Source: Cellulomonas wangsupingiae (GTDB lineage: Bacteria > Actinomycetota > Actinomycetes > Actinomycetales > Cellulomonadaceae). From it: a stretch of 64,000 bases of DNA. Within the stretch, counting starts at the first letter, position 1; each line of letters begins with the position of its first letter. A program made the translations under genes and the position numbers. Location: positions 372,001 to 436,000 of the forward strand of contig NZ_CP101989.1 in the NCBI RefSeq assembly GCF_024508275.1, given 5' to 3'. Below are positions 46,445 through 55,266 of this stretch, in pieces. A model generated the notes under the pieces. The model saw only the letters and a program-made list of their open reading frames with translations, was not told where the DNA came from and made no database searches.

Positions 46445-48820
46445 TCACGGGACGATGCGAACGTAACCGCGCAGCCCGAGAGCGATCATGCGACTCTCAA
46501 GAAACTGTGCCGCGAGCTGGGTGTTGGTGACGTACTCAATCACGCCTGTTCCCCCGAGCTGCTCGGCGGCCTCCGCGAGCCGGGCGAGCCGCTTGTCCAT
46601 GACTTGTGCCGCGACGACCTCGAGGCTGCTTCCCGGCGGCGGCTCGTAGAACTTGCTCGACGTGCCGGGCCCGACATGCTTGGCATCGCCCAGCGCGCCG
46701 TACGTCGAAGTGAACCCATCGGGTTGCACGCGCGCTTCGGGCAAGTCGATGCGTCGCTCGTTGTCGCCGTAGATCCGCAGCTGGTACAGCAGGTCGTCGT
46801 CCTGGGCGGAGACAGGAAGGCGTGGGAGCGCCTCGTACCGCGCCACCGCGGCGGCCTCGTCCGCTGCGGACAGGGCAGGCTGGACCGACCCGTCAGCCAG
46901 CGGGACGGGTTTGCGGCCCAGGAGCCAGTCCATGTCGATGGCGCCGACGTCGGACCGGTCGGCGAGCATCGCGCGGCGTGTCGCCATCCACGCGGCGGGG
47001 TCGGCGATGACGTCGTCCACGACTGTTCGGACACCACGGCCGACGGCGGCACCAGCGAAGTTCGTCGGGGCGAACGTCAACGCCGCACCCACGGTGTCGG
47101 CCGCCAGCTGAGCGGGTGTGGCCGTCGCGAAGTAGTCGCGAGTCGCTTGCTCAGGATCCTGGACCCACGTCGCGATCCCGTGGGACTTGTCCAGGCCCCA
47201 CGTCAGGACCCCCGAGACGCCGAACGCGAGGGCGAGAGACCCACCGGACAGTGCGATCGCGGCAGCGATGCCCGCACCGATGAGGATCTGGGTACCCACA
47301 GGCTGGTCGTGCCACCAGTCGCCGACGGCGTTCATCACACCGGCGAGCCACCGGCTGCGGCCGAACGGCAGCATCCCGACGTTCGCGGCGGTTCGCGGCG
47401 CCAGGACCAGCGCAGCGAGCAGCAGGACAGCCAGGGCGCCGCCGGCCACGGCACGTCGGGCACCGGGGTGCACCGGGGCCGCCAGGGCGTCGTACGTGAC
47501 CTCACGGGCGGCGCGCTGCGCACTGGGGACCACCGCAGCGCGCCGTGCGATCTCCCAGCGCTTCTGTCCGGGTTGCGGGGTGTGCGCGGCGAGCTGTTCG
47601 CGCAGGTCTCGTGCGGTGAGCCAGACCAGTGCGGCAGCGGCCTGCAGGACTGTTCCCGCGGCCCGAGCGAGCGTGTGCGTCCGTGAGTGCGGGAGCACGT
47701 CACGAGACGCATGCACCCACCGGGGTCTCGGAACGGTGCGCAGGTTCGACCCGGGCACCCTGCTGAGCCTGGACGCGTCGACGAGCAGGCAGACCACGAC
47801 GATCAGCACGAACAGTGCAGGGCGTCCGTGCCCGTGCCCGAGCCAGGACCACGGGACGCGGATCCACCACGGGATCGTCGAGGTCGCCGGGTCCAGCCAC
47901 AACGGTGTGCCGTCCGGCCCGAGGTTGTGCGCCCCTTGGTTCTGCACGTTGTACCCGGCGTGGTCGGCCGCTGCCGAGACCAGAGCGAGCAGCGGAATCC
48001 CGACCGCGGCGACCCGGACGGCCGTGGCCGTGATCCCGCCGCGGCCTCGCACGGACCGCGATGCCGCGAGCGCGAGCCCGACCAGGCCGGTGACGATCGC
48101 GGTCATCACCGCGTGCCCGCCGAACCCTGCCGGGCCCTCCTGCCACGACGTCGGCACCGGTGCGAGCTGGAACCGGATCCAGTCCTCCGGGACACCGTTG
48201 ATCGTCCAGAGCCGGGCCATCAACGTGCCGAGGTTGTCCACGACCAGCAGGTAGACGCGCCGGACCCCTTCCTCCACGGCGAGGAACGCGGTACCGGAGG
48301 CGACACCGAGCAGCGCCCAGTCCACGGTCGCGAACCGTGCCGCGCGGCGGGGCGCCAGCAGGGCGACCAGTGCGATCGGGACCAGCTTGAGGGCTTCTTC
48401 GACGACCCCGGCGATGACGACATTCGCTCCTGTGGAGCTCACCGTCTCGCCGATCGCCGTGGACAAGAACATCGAGAGCAGTCCGATGCCGATCGACCAG
48501 GGCAGGCACGCAGCGAAGAACCGCATGAACCCCGACCAGGTGAGCGTCTTGGTGCGGGCAAGCGCCCACCACGCGACGACGACCCACACGCTGCCCAGGT
48601 ACGCCCGCAGACCCAGGCGCAGGTCCGGCATGAACACGAACAGTCCCAGCAGCCACACCAGCGCGACCCACAGCCCGATCGCGCGCGCTCGAGCCCATCG
48701 TGCGGTGAGCGCGGGCCGTGCAGCCCACCACTGCGCGCGTCGTTGCGCCCAGACCTGCCACCACTCACGGGGAGGTGCAGCACCCGCCAGACGTTCCTCG
48801 ACGACAGTCGCCGATGCCAC
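46445..48820 (-). CDS. Polymorphic toxin: PrsW-type intramembrane protease fused to a PD-(D/E)XK nuclease-like domain
   Basis: This 791-residue protein starts at a GTG at 48820 with GGAGG six bases before it. Residues 45-300 form a multi-helix PrsW glutamic protease with all four motifs: VVEEALK (139-145, E-E-x-x-K), FLAVE (179-183, F-x-x-x-E), FGGH (233-236) and HAGYN (287-291, H-x-x-x-N). More helices follow at about 330-350 and 460-560, including a Gly-rich hairpin (IGAGIAAAIALSGGSLALAF). After a pre-toxin region the last about 95 residues contain PDGFTSTYGALGDAKHV (700-716), a textbook PD-x10-DxK nuclease motif, then a helix and a VIEYVTNTQLAAQFL strand-helix. A small cytosolic gene follows at once, as expected for immunity. 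The protease may release or move the nuclease; this is inference. Confidence 0.8.
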   Translation of the reverse strand: MASATVVEERLAGAAPPREWWQVWAQRRAQWWAARPALTARWARARAIGLWVALVWLLGLFVFMPDLRLGLRAYLGSVWVVVAWWALARTKTLTWSGFMRFFAACLPWSIGIGLLSMFLSTAIGETVSSTGANVVIAGVVEEALKLVPIALVALLAPRRAARFATVDWALLGVASGTAFLAVEEGVRRVYLLVVDNLGTLMARLWTINGVPEDWIRFQLAPVPTSWQEGPAGFGGHAVMTAIVTGLVGLALAASRSVRGRGGITATAVRVAAVGIPLLALVSAAADHAGYNVQNQGAHNLGPDGTPLWLDPATSTIPWWIRVPWSWLGHGHGRPALFVLIVVVCLLVDASRLSRVPGSNLRTVPRPRWVHASRDVLPHSRTHTLARAAGTVLQAAAALVWLTARDLREQLAAHTPQPGQKRWEIARRAAVVPSAQRAAREVTYDALAAPVHPGARRAVAGGALAVLLLAALVLAPRTAANVGMLPFGRSRWLAGVMNAVGDWWHDQPVGTQILIGAGIAAAIALSGGSLALAFGVSGVLTWGLDKSHGIATWVQDPEQATRDYFATATPAQLAADTVGAALTFAPTNFAGAAVGRGVRTVVDDVIADPAAWMATRRAMLADRSDVGAIDMDWLLGRKPVPLADGSVQPALSAADEAAAVARYEALPRLPVSAQDDDLLYQLRIYGDNERRIDLPEARVQPDGFTSTYGALGDAKHVGPGTSSKFYEPPPGSSLEVVAAQVMDKRLARLAEAAEQLGGTGVIEYVTNTQLAAQFLESRMIALGLRGYVRIVP

Positions 48821-48944
48821 CACGAACCTCCGGGAGCAGATGTGCAGAACGGACGCCGCGCACCGTAGCGGGCGAAACGCCTGCCCGTCATCGGCCGTCC
48901 GGGCGCACCGAGACCCGCGCACGACGTCGTCGTCGCGCACGACC

Positions 48945-49163
48945 GTGAACCCCAAGGGCCCCCGCCCCACGCGGGTGGCCCGCAAGACGCTGCTGGCCGT
49001 CGCCGGGTTGGTCAGCGTGCATGACCACACCTGGACGACCGACCGTTCCCGCGCCGTGCGACGGTGGTGCGAGATCGAGCCCGCGCTCGACACCGACGGC
49101 GTCGCCGCGGCCGTGGCGGAGCGCCTCAGCCGCCTGATCGGGCTCTGGCCGGACGCCACGTGA
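48945..49163 (+). pseudogene. C-terminal fragment of a nucleotidyltransferase-like gene
   Basis: An open stretch with good codon bias encodes VARKTLLAVAGLVSVHDHTW, TTDRSRAVRRWCEIEPALD and SRLIGLWPDAT before TGA. The V-S-V-H-x-x-x-W-T-T-D-R and R-R-W patterns match the C-terminal helical domain of aminoglycoside nucleotidyltransferase-like proteins. The N-terminal catalytic G-S domain is absent; upstream sequence is the toxin promoter region. The gene was probably cut when the toxin-immunity segment arrived. A GTG at 48945 is the first possible start, but no ribosome site is seen. Confidence 0.5.
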
Positions 49164-49175
49164 GCTGCCGGTAGG

Positions 49176-50114
49176 TCATGTCGCGAACCGGTCGATCGCC
49201 CGACGTGTGAGCCCCATCTCCAGCTCTCCTCCGTGGCCCTCCGATTCCACGACGTGGAGCTCGCTGCCCGGCCACGCCCGGTGCAGCCTCCACGGCGTGA
49301 TCGCCGGACCGCTGATGTCGCGGCGCCCGTGGATGAGGACGCCCGGGATCCCCTCCAGCTGGTGGGCGCGCGCCAGGATGCTCTGGCTCCCGGGGAGGAA
49401 GCAGTCGTGGGCCCAGTAGTGCGTGACCAGGGTGGCGAAGTTCGCCCGCTCGCGGGGGTCGTCGTGCAGGGGCCCGGGTGCCCAGCCAGGGGCGAGCGAG
49501 ATGTGGGTCGACTCCCACGTGTCCCACGCGTCCGCGGCCGCGGACCGCACGGCGGGGTCGGGGTCACGCAGCCGCCGCGCGTAGTCCTCGACGACGCGTC
49601 GGCCTGCGGGCGTCGTCGCGGCGAACCGTTCCCAGGCCTCGGGGAAGACCCTGCCCACGCCCTGCGTGATCCAGTCGATCTCCTCGCGGCTCCCGGTCGT
49701 CACCGCGGTGAGCACGAGCTCGGTGACGCGGTCGGGATGGGTCAGCGCGTAGGCCAGCGCGAGCGTCGACCCCCACGACACGCCGTGGACCAGCCACCTG
49801 TCGATGCCGAGGTGGGTACGCAGTGCCTCGATGTCCGCGACGAGGGCGGGGGTGGTGTTGTCGTCGAGGTGATCGAGGTCGTCGACGGCCCACGGGGTGC
49901 TGCGCCCGCAGCCTCGCTGGTCCAGCCCGACGACCAGGTAGCGCTCGGGGTCGAACCGGCGGCGGTAGCCACCGCCGCCCAGGCCGCTGCCGGGCCCGCC
50001 GTGCAGGTACAGGGCGGGACGGCCCTCGGGGCTGCCCGACGTCTCCCAGTGGAGGCGGACGTCCCCGGGCCGGGTGATCCACCCGGAGTCGAGCGGAGCG
50101 AGGGGAGGGGGCAC
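49176..50114 (-). CDS. pip: Prolyl aminopeptidase (alpha/beta hydrolase)
   Basis: This 312-residue peptidase of family S33 has the oxyanion segment YLHGGPGSGLGGGGYRRRFD, DQRGCGRS, the nucleophile elbow VHGVSWGSTLALAYALTHPD (G-x-S-W-G-S), PGVLIHGRRDISGP with the acid, and the final His in VVESEGHGGELEMG. The family removes N-terminal proline from peptides in the cytosol. I chose the GTG at 50114 since the conserved N-terminus (PPPLAPLDSGWITRPGDVRL) begins there; the longer upstream frame is not conserved. The 262 bases upstream (50115-50376) show nothing further that I recognise. Confidence 0.88.
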   Translation of the reverse strand: MPPPLAPLDSGWITRPGDVRLHWETSGSPEGRPALYLHGGPGSGLGGGGYRRRFDPERYLVVGLDQRGCGRSTPWAVDDLDHLDDNTTPALVADIEALRTHLGIDRWLVHGVSWGSTLALAYALTHPDRVTELVLTAVTTGSREEIDWITQGVGRVFPEAWERFAATTPAGRRVVEDYARRLRDPDPAVRSAAADAWDTWESTHISLAPGWAPGPLHDDPRERANFATLVTHYWAHDCFLPGSQSILARAHQLEGIPGVLIHGRRDISGPAITPWRLHRAWPGSELHVVESEGHGGELEMGLTRRAIDRFAT

Positions 50115-50376
50115 CCGGCCACGGTACGGGCGCTGACCTGTTCTCGTGCCGGTACTCGTCAGCCCGCGATCAGCCGACGTTCCGGCCGGCGCTGGTCCTG
50201 GCCCCCTCAGCACGCTGTCGGTTGCCGGTCATGCCTGGAGGAGCTCGCGCGATCTGGCCGGGCCGCGAGCATCTGGCCTGCGAGTGGACAGATGCGCTGG
50301 GCAAGCGCCGGGCGCTGTGCCCCGTCCGCTGATGCCGCCGTCCGCGCTCCTGCCGGGGCTGCGACATGATCGGACC

Positions 50377-50661
50377 ATGCCCGTCGATCGCGATGTGCCG
50401 CCTGATCGCCATCAGCGCTGGCTCGTCCGGCACACGGTGGCCTACCGCGCCGTCGTCACAGCCGTCGCCGTCGCCGGCGTCGTCGCAGCCATCTGGATGA
50501 CGACCGGTGACGGGTTCGGCTACTGGTGGTTGATCACGCTCGGCCTCGTGCTCAACGCCTGGGTGGGTTGGCGGAGCACGAACGAGCTCGGGCGGTTCAT
50601 CGCCGAGTACGACCGCACCCACCCTCCCGTCGCCGGGGACGCAGTCCCGAGGCAGGACTGA
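50377..50661 (+). CDS. Small two-helix membrane protein, hypothetical
   Basis: This 94-residue protein has two hydrophobic helices (AVVTAVAVAGVVAAIWM and YWWLITLGLVLNAWVGW) joined by a short TTGDGFG turn. The N-terminal end is charged (PVDRDVPPDRHQRWLVRHTV) and the C-terminal tail polar. No family is recognised. The ATG at 50377 follows GGACC, a weak ribosome site. The gene converges on the CGNR regulator gene. Confidence 0.55.
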   Translation: MPVDRDVPPDRHQRWLVRHTVAYRAVVTAVAVAGVVAAIWMTTGDGFGYWWLITLGLVLNAWVGWRSTNELGRFIAEYDRTHPPVAGDAVPRQD

Positions 50662-50709
50662 CGAGGGGGTCCGGTGATGCCGGCTCGCACCGCGGCCGGC
50701 ACGGACTCG

Positions 50710-51261
50710 TCACGTACGACCGGTGCGGTCCCGCCAGCGGGCCTGCTTCGCGCGGTTGCCGCAGATGCTCATCGAGCACCACTGGCCGGTGCGGGAGCGG
50801 GACGTGTCGTAGAAGCCCCAGCGGCAGTCGTCGGCGGCGCAGACCTTGAGGCGTGACCAGGTCCCGTCGGCGAGGGATGCGGCGACCGCCGACACGATCC
50901 GTCCGTAGACGGCGTCGGCGCCTGTCCCGACGGGTCGGAGGGTCGGTCCGTCGGACGTGAAGCGCACCGTCAGCCGGGAGCGGGTCGCCGCGGCGTCGAG
51001 GGCCTCGATCGTCGCGGGCGGCAGCGGCGCGCGGTCGTGGTTGGCGAGGAGGGCTGCGCGCAGCGCCTCGCGGAGCCGTCGGCCGAAGCGGAGGTCGGCG
51101 GCAGTCGCCTGGGAGGCGAGCCCGTGCGCGCCCGCCCACGAGGCCCACGCGTCCGGATCGCGCATCAGGTCCGCTCCCGACTCGATGTCGAGGGTGTTGA
51201 CGAACGCGCGCACGATCTCGAGCTCACCCGGAGCAGGCGTGACGGGAGAGGACGTGGGCAC
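50710..51261 (-). CDS. CGNR zinc finger / ABATE domain regulator
   Basis: This 183-residue protein has the N-terminal stress-response ABATE domain (LEIVRAFVNTLDIESGADLM, then ASQATAADLRFGRRLREALR) and the C-terminal CGNR zinc finger: RLKVCAADDCRWGFYDTSRS, then GQWCSMSICGNRAKQARWRD with four Cys. Such proteins are predicted DNA-binding regulators in actinobacteria. It is divergent from the MFS gene, 56 bases apart, and most likely controls it. Confidence 0.87.
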   Translation of the reverse strand: MPTSSPVTPAPGELEIVRAFVNTLDIESGADLMRDPDAWASWAGAHGLASQATAADLRFGRRLREALRAALLANHDRAPLPPATIEALDAAATRSRLTVRFTSDGPTLRPVGTGADAVYGRIVSAVAASLADGTWSRLKVCAADDCRWGFYDTSRSRTGQWCSMSICGNRAKQARWRDRTGRT

Positions 51262-51317
51262 ACCGGAAGAATAACTGCCATTGCGGTGACGATGGTTGGT
51301 CCATAACCTCTGTCAGC

Positions 51318-52580
51318 ATGACGACGGTTACCAGCGCGTGGCGGGTCCCGGCGTTCCGGCGCGTCTGGGGCGCCGGGGCCTTCTCGGCCCTCGGGGCGGA
51401 GATCGGCGAGCTGGCGGTCCCGGTCCTCGCGGTGGTCACGTTGGGAGCCTCCGCCTCCGAGCTCTCGTTCGTCCGGGCCGCGCTGCTGACGCCGTACCTC
51501 GTCCTCACTCTCGCCCTGGGGGTGCTCGTCGACCGCGTGCGGCGACGGCCCCTGATGATCGGCGCCGACCTCGCCCGCGGCCTGCTCCTGGTCGCGGTGT
51601 GCGCCCTGGCGGTGAGCGGCCGGCTCACGGTGCCGATGCTCGTCGTCGCGGCCGCGCTGATCGGGTCGCTCACCGTGCTCTACACCTTGGCGGACTTCTC
51701 CTTCCTGCCGCTCGTGGTCGAGGACCGCGCGCTGATCGACGCGAACGCCCGCATCACCGCCACCCAGTCCGTCATCGGCGTCGCCGGTTCGGGGGCGGGC
51801 GGCCTGCTCGTGCAGGCACTGACCGCTCCGATCGCGGTCGCCCTGAACGCGCTCGGGTACCTGCTCTCGGGCGCGTTGCTCGCGCGCGTCCGGGTGCCCG
51901 AGTCCCGGCGTCCGAGCGCTCCGCGCGGTTCCGCGCTCGCCGAGCTGAAGGTCGGCCTGGCCGCGCTGTCGCAGCACCGGATCCTGCGCGCGCTGGTCGC
52001 CGAAGCGGGCCTGTGGAACTTCGGCAACGAGATCCTGCTGCTCGCCCTGACGGTCCTGGTGCTGCAGACGTTCGGGTGGGGGCCCGTCGTCCTCGGCGCC
52101 GTGAGCATGGCCGTGGGTGTCGGCGCGGCCGTCGGCAGCGCCCTCAGCCAGCGACTGACCCTCCGGTTCGGGTACGGGCGCTCCCTCGTCGTGGCGATGC
52201 TGGTCGGGAACACCGCTCCCCTCGCGGGGGTCGTCGGCGCCCGGGAGCCGAGCTGGCCGGCGCTCGCCGGCCTCACCGTGGCCTTCGTGGTGTCCGGCGT
52301 CGGGATCGGCGTCGCCAACTCCCAGGCCGTCAGCCTGCGCCAGCTCGCCGTGGCCCCGGAGCTCCGCGGTCGGGTCAATGCCACCTACCGCCTCGCGTCG
52401 TGGGGCAGCCTGGCCGTCGGGGCGCTCGTCGGGGGTGTCCTGGTGACCAGCCTCGGCCCGTGGCTCGCCGCCGTGATCGGCGCCCTCCCGATGGCCCTCG
52501 CGAGCCTGCCCGTCGTCGCCTCCCCGGTCAGGCGGATGCGCCGGATCGAGGAGGTCGTCCCCGGGGAGGCAGGGTGCTGA
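51318..52580 (+). CDS. MFS transporter
   Basis: This 420-residue protein has 10-12 hydrophobic helices and fits the drug-efflux-like MFS proteins of actinobacteria (PRK/Enterobactin exporter type): FRRVWGAGAFSALGAEIGEL at the start, VLVDRVRRRPLMIGADLARG as the loop 2-3 motif A, and a second half starting LAELKVGLAALSQHRILRAL. It should export a drug or metabolite using the proton gradient. The divergent CGNR gene is its probable regulator. Confidence 0.88.
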   Translation: MTTVTSAWRVPAFRRVWGAGAFSALGAEIGELAVPVLAVVTLGASASELSFVRAALLTPYLVLTLALGVLVDRVRRRPLMIGADLARGLLLVAVCALAVSGRLTVPMLVVAAALIGSLTVLYTLADFSFLPLVVEDRALIDANARITATQSVIGVAGSGAGGLLVQALTAPIAVALNALGYLLSGALLARVRVPESRRPSAPRGSALAELKVGLAALSQHRILRALVAEAGLWNFGNEILLLALTVLVLQTFGWGPVVLGAVSMAVGVGAAVGSALSQRLTLRFGYGRSLVVAMLVGNTAPLAGVVGAREPSWPALAGLTVAFVVSGVGIGVANSQAVSLRQLAVAPELRGRVNATYRLASWGSLAVGALVGGVLVTSLGPWLAAVIGALPMALASLPVVASPVRRMRRIEEVVPGEAGC

Positions 52581-52674
52581 CACGTCAGTGGCGGTGGTGA
52601 CGGACCGTCCGACGACGCGCTGTGCGGCGGGCAACCGCCGTCGAGACCTGACGATCCGGCGGTGACAATGCCGC

Positions 52675-53337
52675 ATGCGTCTCTTGCTGCTGCGGCACGG
52701 CCAGACCCCGTCGAACGTGCGAGGACTCGTCGACACCGCCATCCCGGGCCCGCGGCTCACCGCGCTGGGCGAGCGCCAGGCCGCTGCGGTGCCGGCGGCG
52801 CTGGAGGGCCGCCGCATCGACGCGATCGCGGTCTCGACCCTGCTGCGCACGGCGCTCACCGCGGCCCCGCTCGCGGATCGCCTGAGCCTCGCGCCGACGA
52901 CCTACGACGGGCTGCGGGAGGTGGACGCCGGCGACCTGGAGATGTCCAGCGGTCACGAGGCGCACCAGGCCTACCTCTCGACGGTGTTCGCCTGGGCGCG
53001 CGGCGACACGCACCGGCGCATGCCGGGCGGGCCCGACGGGGCGACGTTCCTGGCGCGCTTCGACGACGCCGTCGCGCAGGTCGTCGCCGCGGGCGGGAGC
53101 ACCGCGGTCGTGGTCTCGCACGGAGCCGCCATCCGCTGCTGGGTGGCCGCCCGTGTCGCGGGTGTCGACGTCGACGACGTCGAGCGGACTCCGCTGGACA
53201 ACACCGGTGCGATCGAGATCGACGGCGACCCGGCCGGCGGATGGCGGCTCGTCGCGTGGTCGACCGACCCCCTGGGCGGCCCGACGCTGCGCGACGACGC
53301 GGGCGACGATCCGACCGGCGAGCCACTCGACGCGTGA
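52675..53337 (+). CDS. Histidine phosphatase family protein
   Basis: This 220-residue protein has the phosphoglycerate-mutase-like motif LLLLRHGQTPSNVRGLVDTA (R-H-G, with the phospho-His), an Arg in STLLRTALTAAPLADRL, the catalytic Glu region LREVDAGDLEM and the second His in VVVSHGAAIRCWV. Residues are complete. The family dephosphorylates small phosphoesters or proteins; the substrate is unknown. The ATG at 52675 is close to the start of the first strand, as usual. Confidence 0.88.
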   Translation: MRLLLLRHGQTPSNVRGLVDTAIPGPRLTALGERQAAAVPAALEGRRIDAIAVSTLLRTALTAAPLADRLSLAPTTYDGLREVDAGDLEMSSGHEAHQAYLSTVFAWARGDTHRRMPGGPDGATFLARFDDAVAQVVAAGGSTAVVVSHGAAIRCWVAARVAGVDVDDVERTPLDNTGAIEIDGDPAGGWRLVAWSTDPLGGPTLRDDAGDDPTGEPLDA

Positions 53338-53410
53338 CGGCGCACGCCGTTGCCTGCCACACGGGCCTCCCATCAGGAGGTTCGCTCACCCGGTCGCCAT
53401 CGCCGCAGCG

Positions 53411-53803
53411 TCAGTCAGCGGGCGGATCCGATGGCTCGTCTGCGGGCGTCGTGGGTTCCTGATAGAGGCCCACGACGCTGCCACCGGGGTCGCGGAATCG
53501 AGCGGTCAGCTCAGCCGGATCCCCTCCGACCGGCTGGACGATCTCGCACCCCTCGGCCCTGACGCGCTGGACGGCCGCGGCAAGGTCGTCGACCCAGATG
53601 TACACGAGCATCCCGGGCGGGGTCGGCTCGCGGTGGGGGACCCAGTGACCGCTGACCTCGTCGGTCGAGTCCTCGAAGAAGTAGGTGCCGTGCTCGGCCC
53701 GCACCTTCCAGCCGAAGACGCGGGCGTAGAACTCTGCGGCCTTCTGCGGGTCGTCCGCCGGCAGCTCGACGTGGCAGATCTTGCCGTGGCCCAGGGTGGC
53801 CAT
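53411..53803 (-). CDS. VOC family protein (glyoxalase/bleomycin resistance-like)
   Basis: This 130-residue single-domain VOC protein has GKICHVELPADDPQKAAEFY, ARVFGWKVRAEHGTYFFE, PPGMLVYIWVDDLAAAVQRV and ELTARFRDPGGSVVGLYQEP. The type is common beside stress and resistance genes; metal use and substrate are unknown. I chose the ATG at 53803 because GGAGG lies eight bases upstream; an ATG at 53809 is too close to it. Confidence 0.83.
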   Translation of the reverse strand: MATLGHGKICHVELPADDPQKAAEFYARVFGWKVRAEHGTYFFEDSTDEVSGHWVPHREPTPPGMLVYIWVDDLAAAVQRVRAEGCEIVQPVGGDPAELTARFRDPGGSVVGLYQEPTTPADEPSDPPAD

Positions 53804-54001
53804 GAGCATCACCTCCACTCGATGGTCGCGCACGCCTGGGAGCACGGTCCAGAGAGAGGTCGCCGACGTCGCGGCGAGACCAGGGTTCTTGCGGACCCGC
53901 TTCGCAGGTGTTCTTCCTGGGAGGATCGGCTGCATGGCCGACTGGATGATGGTGCGCACGGCGTTGGTTCGAGCGCGCGACACCTGGGACGGATAGGCAA
54001 G

Positions 54002-54709
54002 GTGGGTGCTCGCGTAGGCCTGTGCGGCTGGACCGTCTCGCAGGCGTCGTACGTACGTCGCTTCCCCGTCGTCGAGGTGCAGCACACGTTCTACGAACCA
54101 CCCTCTGACGCCGTGCTGATGCGCTGGCGAGCCCAGGTGCCGGCCGGTTTCGAGTTCACGATCAAGGCGTGGCAGGTCGTCACCCACGAGTCCAACAGCC
54201 CCACCTACCGGCGGATGAAGCAGCCTCTGCCGGACAGCGCACGTGGCCAGGTCGGAGCGTTCCGGACCACGCCCGCGGTCCTCGCGGGGTGGCAGCGGAC
54301 TCTCGAGTGCGCCCGGATCCTGCAGGCCACCGCCGTCCTGCTGCAGTGTCCGAAGAGCTTTCGCGCGACGGCCGACAACGTCGGACGGCTGCGCACCTTC
54401 ATGACGCAGGTGGAGCGGCCCGCGGGGCGGCTGCTGTGGGAGCCCCGTGGTGAGTGGCCCACGCAGCTGGTCACCGAGCTGTGCGCCGAGCTGGATCTCG
54501 TTCACGTCGTCGACCCGATGCAGACAGAGACCGTGACGCCCGAGCAGACCTACTACCGCCTGCACGGCACGACCGGCTCGCGTCACGTCCACTCCGACGA
54601 CGAGCTGCGCCGGCTCCGGGACATGGTCGACGGTCGACCGTCCCCCTACGTCATGTTCAACAACCTCCCCCGCGTCGGCGACGCGGAGCGGTTCCTCGCC
54701 CTGCTCTGA
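54002..54709 (+). CDS. DUF72 family protein
   Basis: This 235-residue TIM-barrel-like protein has the DUF72 features: VGLCGWTVSQASYVRRFPVV at the start, EVQHTFYEPPSDAVLMRWRA, PAGFEFTIKAWQVVTHESNS, the LLQCPKSFRATADN strand and TYYRLHGTTGS near the end, where R-x-H-G is conserved. The molecular function is not known. The GTG at 54002 is taken as start; the ribosome site is weak. It is a single gene. Confidence 0.82.
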   Translation: MGARVGLCGWTVSQASYVRRFPVVEVQHTFYEPPSDAVLMRWRAQVPAGFEFTIKAWQVVTHESNSPTYRRMKQPLPDSARGQVGAFRTTPAVLAGWQRTLECARILQATAVLLQCPKSFRATADNVGRLRTFMTQVERPAGRLLWEPRGEWPTQLVTELCAELDLVHVVDPMQTETVTPEQTYYRLHGTTGSRHVHSDDELRRLRDMVDGRPSPYVMFNNLPRVGDAERFLALL

Positions 54710-54764
54710 TCACGCCAGGTGCGTGAGGGCATCGCGCCACTCGTCCCGGCTGCGCGGCCGTGCC

Positions 54765-55190
54765 TCAGAAGGTGGAGGCGGTCCGCTCGAGGTAGCGGGC
54801 GACGATCCCCAGCTCGTCCTCGCTGAACTCGGCGTCCGTGCGTTCGAGGCTCTGCGTGTACTGGTCGTAGCGGCCGATGATTGGCTCGATCCTCTCGGCG
54901 ACGAGCTCGATGTTGATGCGGCGCCGATCCTGGGGGTCGCGCACGCGGCGGACGTAGCCCGCGGCCTCCAGGCGGTCGAGGACGCGTGTCACGGTGCTGG
55001 TCGGCAGTCCCGTGGTCCGGCTGAGCTCCTTGGGCGTGCGGACGTCCTCACGCAGGACGAGCAGGTGCAGCGTCTGGAGGTCGGTGACGAGCAGGTCGAG
55101 CTCGCGCGCGATGCGCTCGTTCCCGAGCACCGCGTTGACCAGCGCACCCTGGAGCGCCCGGCGGATCCGGTCGCCGTTCGGGCTCGACAT
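54765..55190 (-). CDS. MarR family transcriptional regulator
   Basis: This 141-residue protein has the MarR winged helix: DLQTLHLLVLREDVRTPKEL, SRTTGLPTSTVTRVLDRLEA (recognition helix) and AGYVRRVRDPQDRRRINIEL (wing, D-x-x-D-R-R). It is divergent from the nitroreductase-like gene, with 211 bases between the starts that hold three overlapping CGGGA/TCCCG dyads. It probably represses itself and the divergent gene. Confidence 0.87.
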   Translation of the reverse strand: MSSPNGDRIRRALQGALVNAVLGNERIARELDLLVTDLQTLHLLVLREDVRTPKELSRTTGLPTSTVTRVLDRLEAAGYVRRVRDPQDRRRINIELVAERIEPIIGRYDQYTQSLERTDAEFSEDELGIVARYLERTASTF

Positions 55191-55221
55191 CTCCCACCCC
55201 CGGTGCGTAATCTCTCCAATG

Positions 55222-55266
55222 CGGGACTATCCCGTTGGCGTCACATCCCGGCTCGGGATGATCCCG
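55222..55266. promoter_or_regulatory. Cluster of CGGGA/TCCCG dyads, MarR operator candidate
   Basis: CGGGA-CTA-TCCCG (55222-55234), CATCCCG-GCT-CGGGATG (55244-55260) and CGGGAT-G-ATCCCG (55254-55266) share the half-site CGGGA; the last two overlap. They lie 32-76 bases before the MarR start in the divergent region shared with the deazaflavin-dependent reductase gene. Repeated half-sites suggest cooperative regulator binding. Confidence 0.55.

Noticed and set aside
46109..47686. Long plus-strand open frame opposite the toxin gene
   Set aside because: It is antisense to the toxin, has the Arg/Gly/His-rich composition of a shadow frame and no ribosome site; the minus strand carries clear PrsW motifs.
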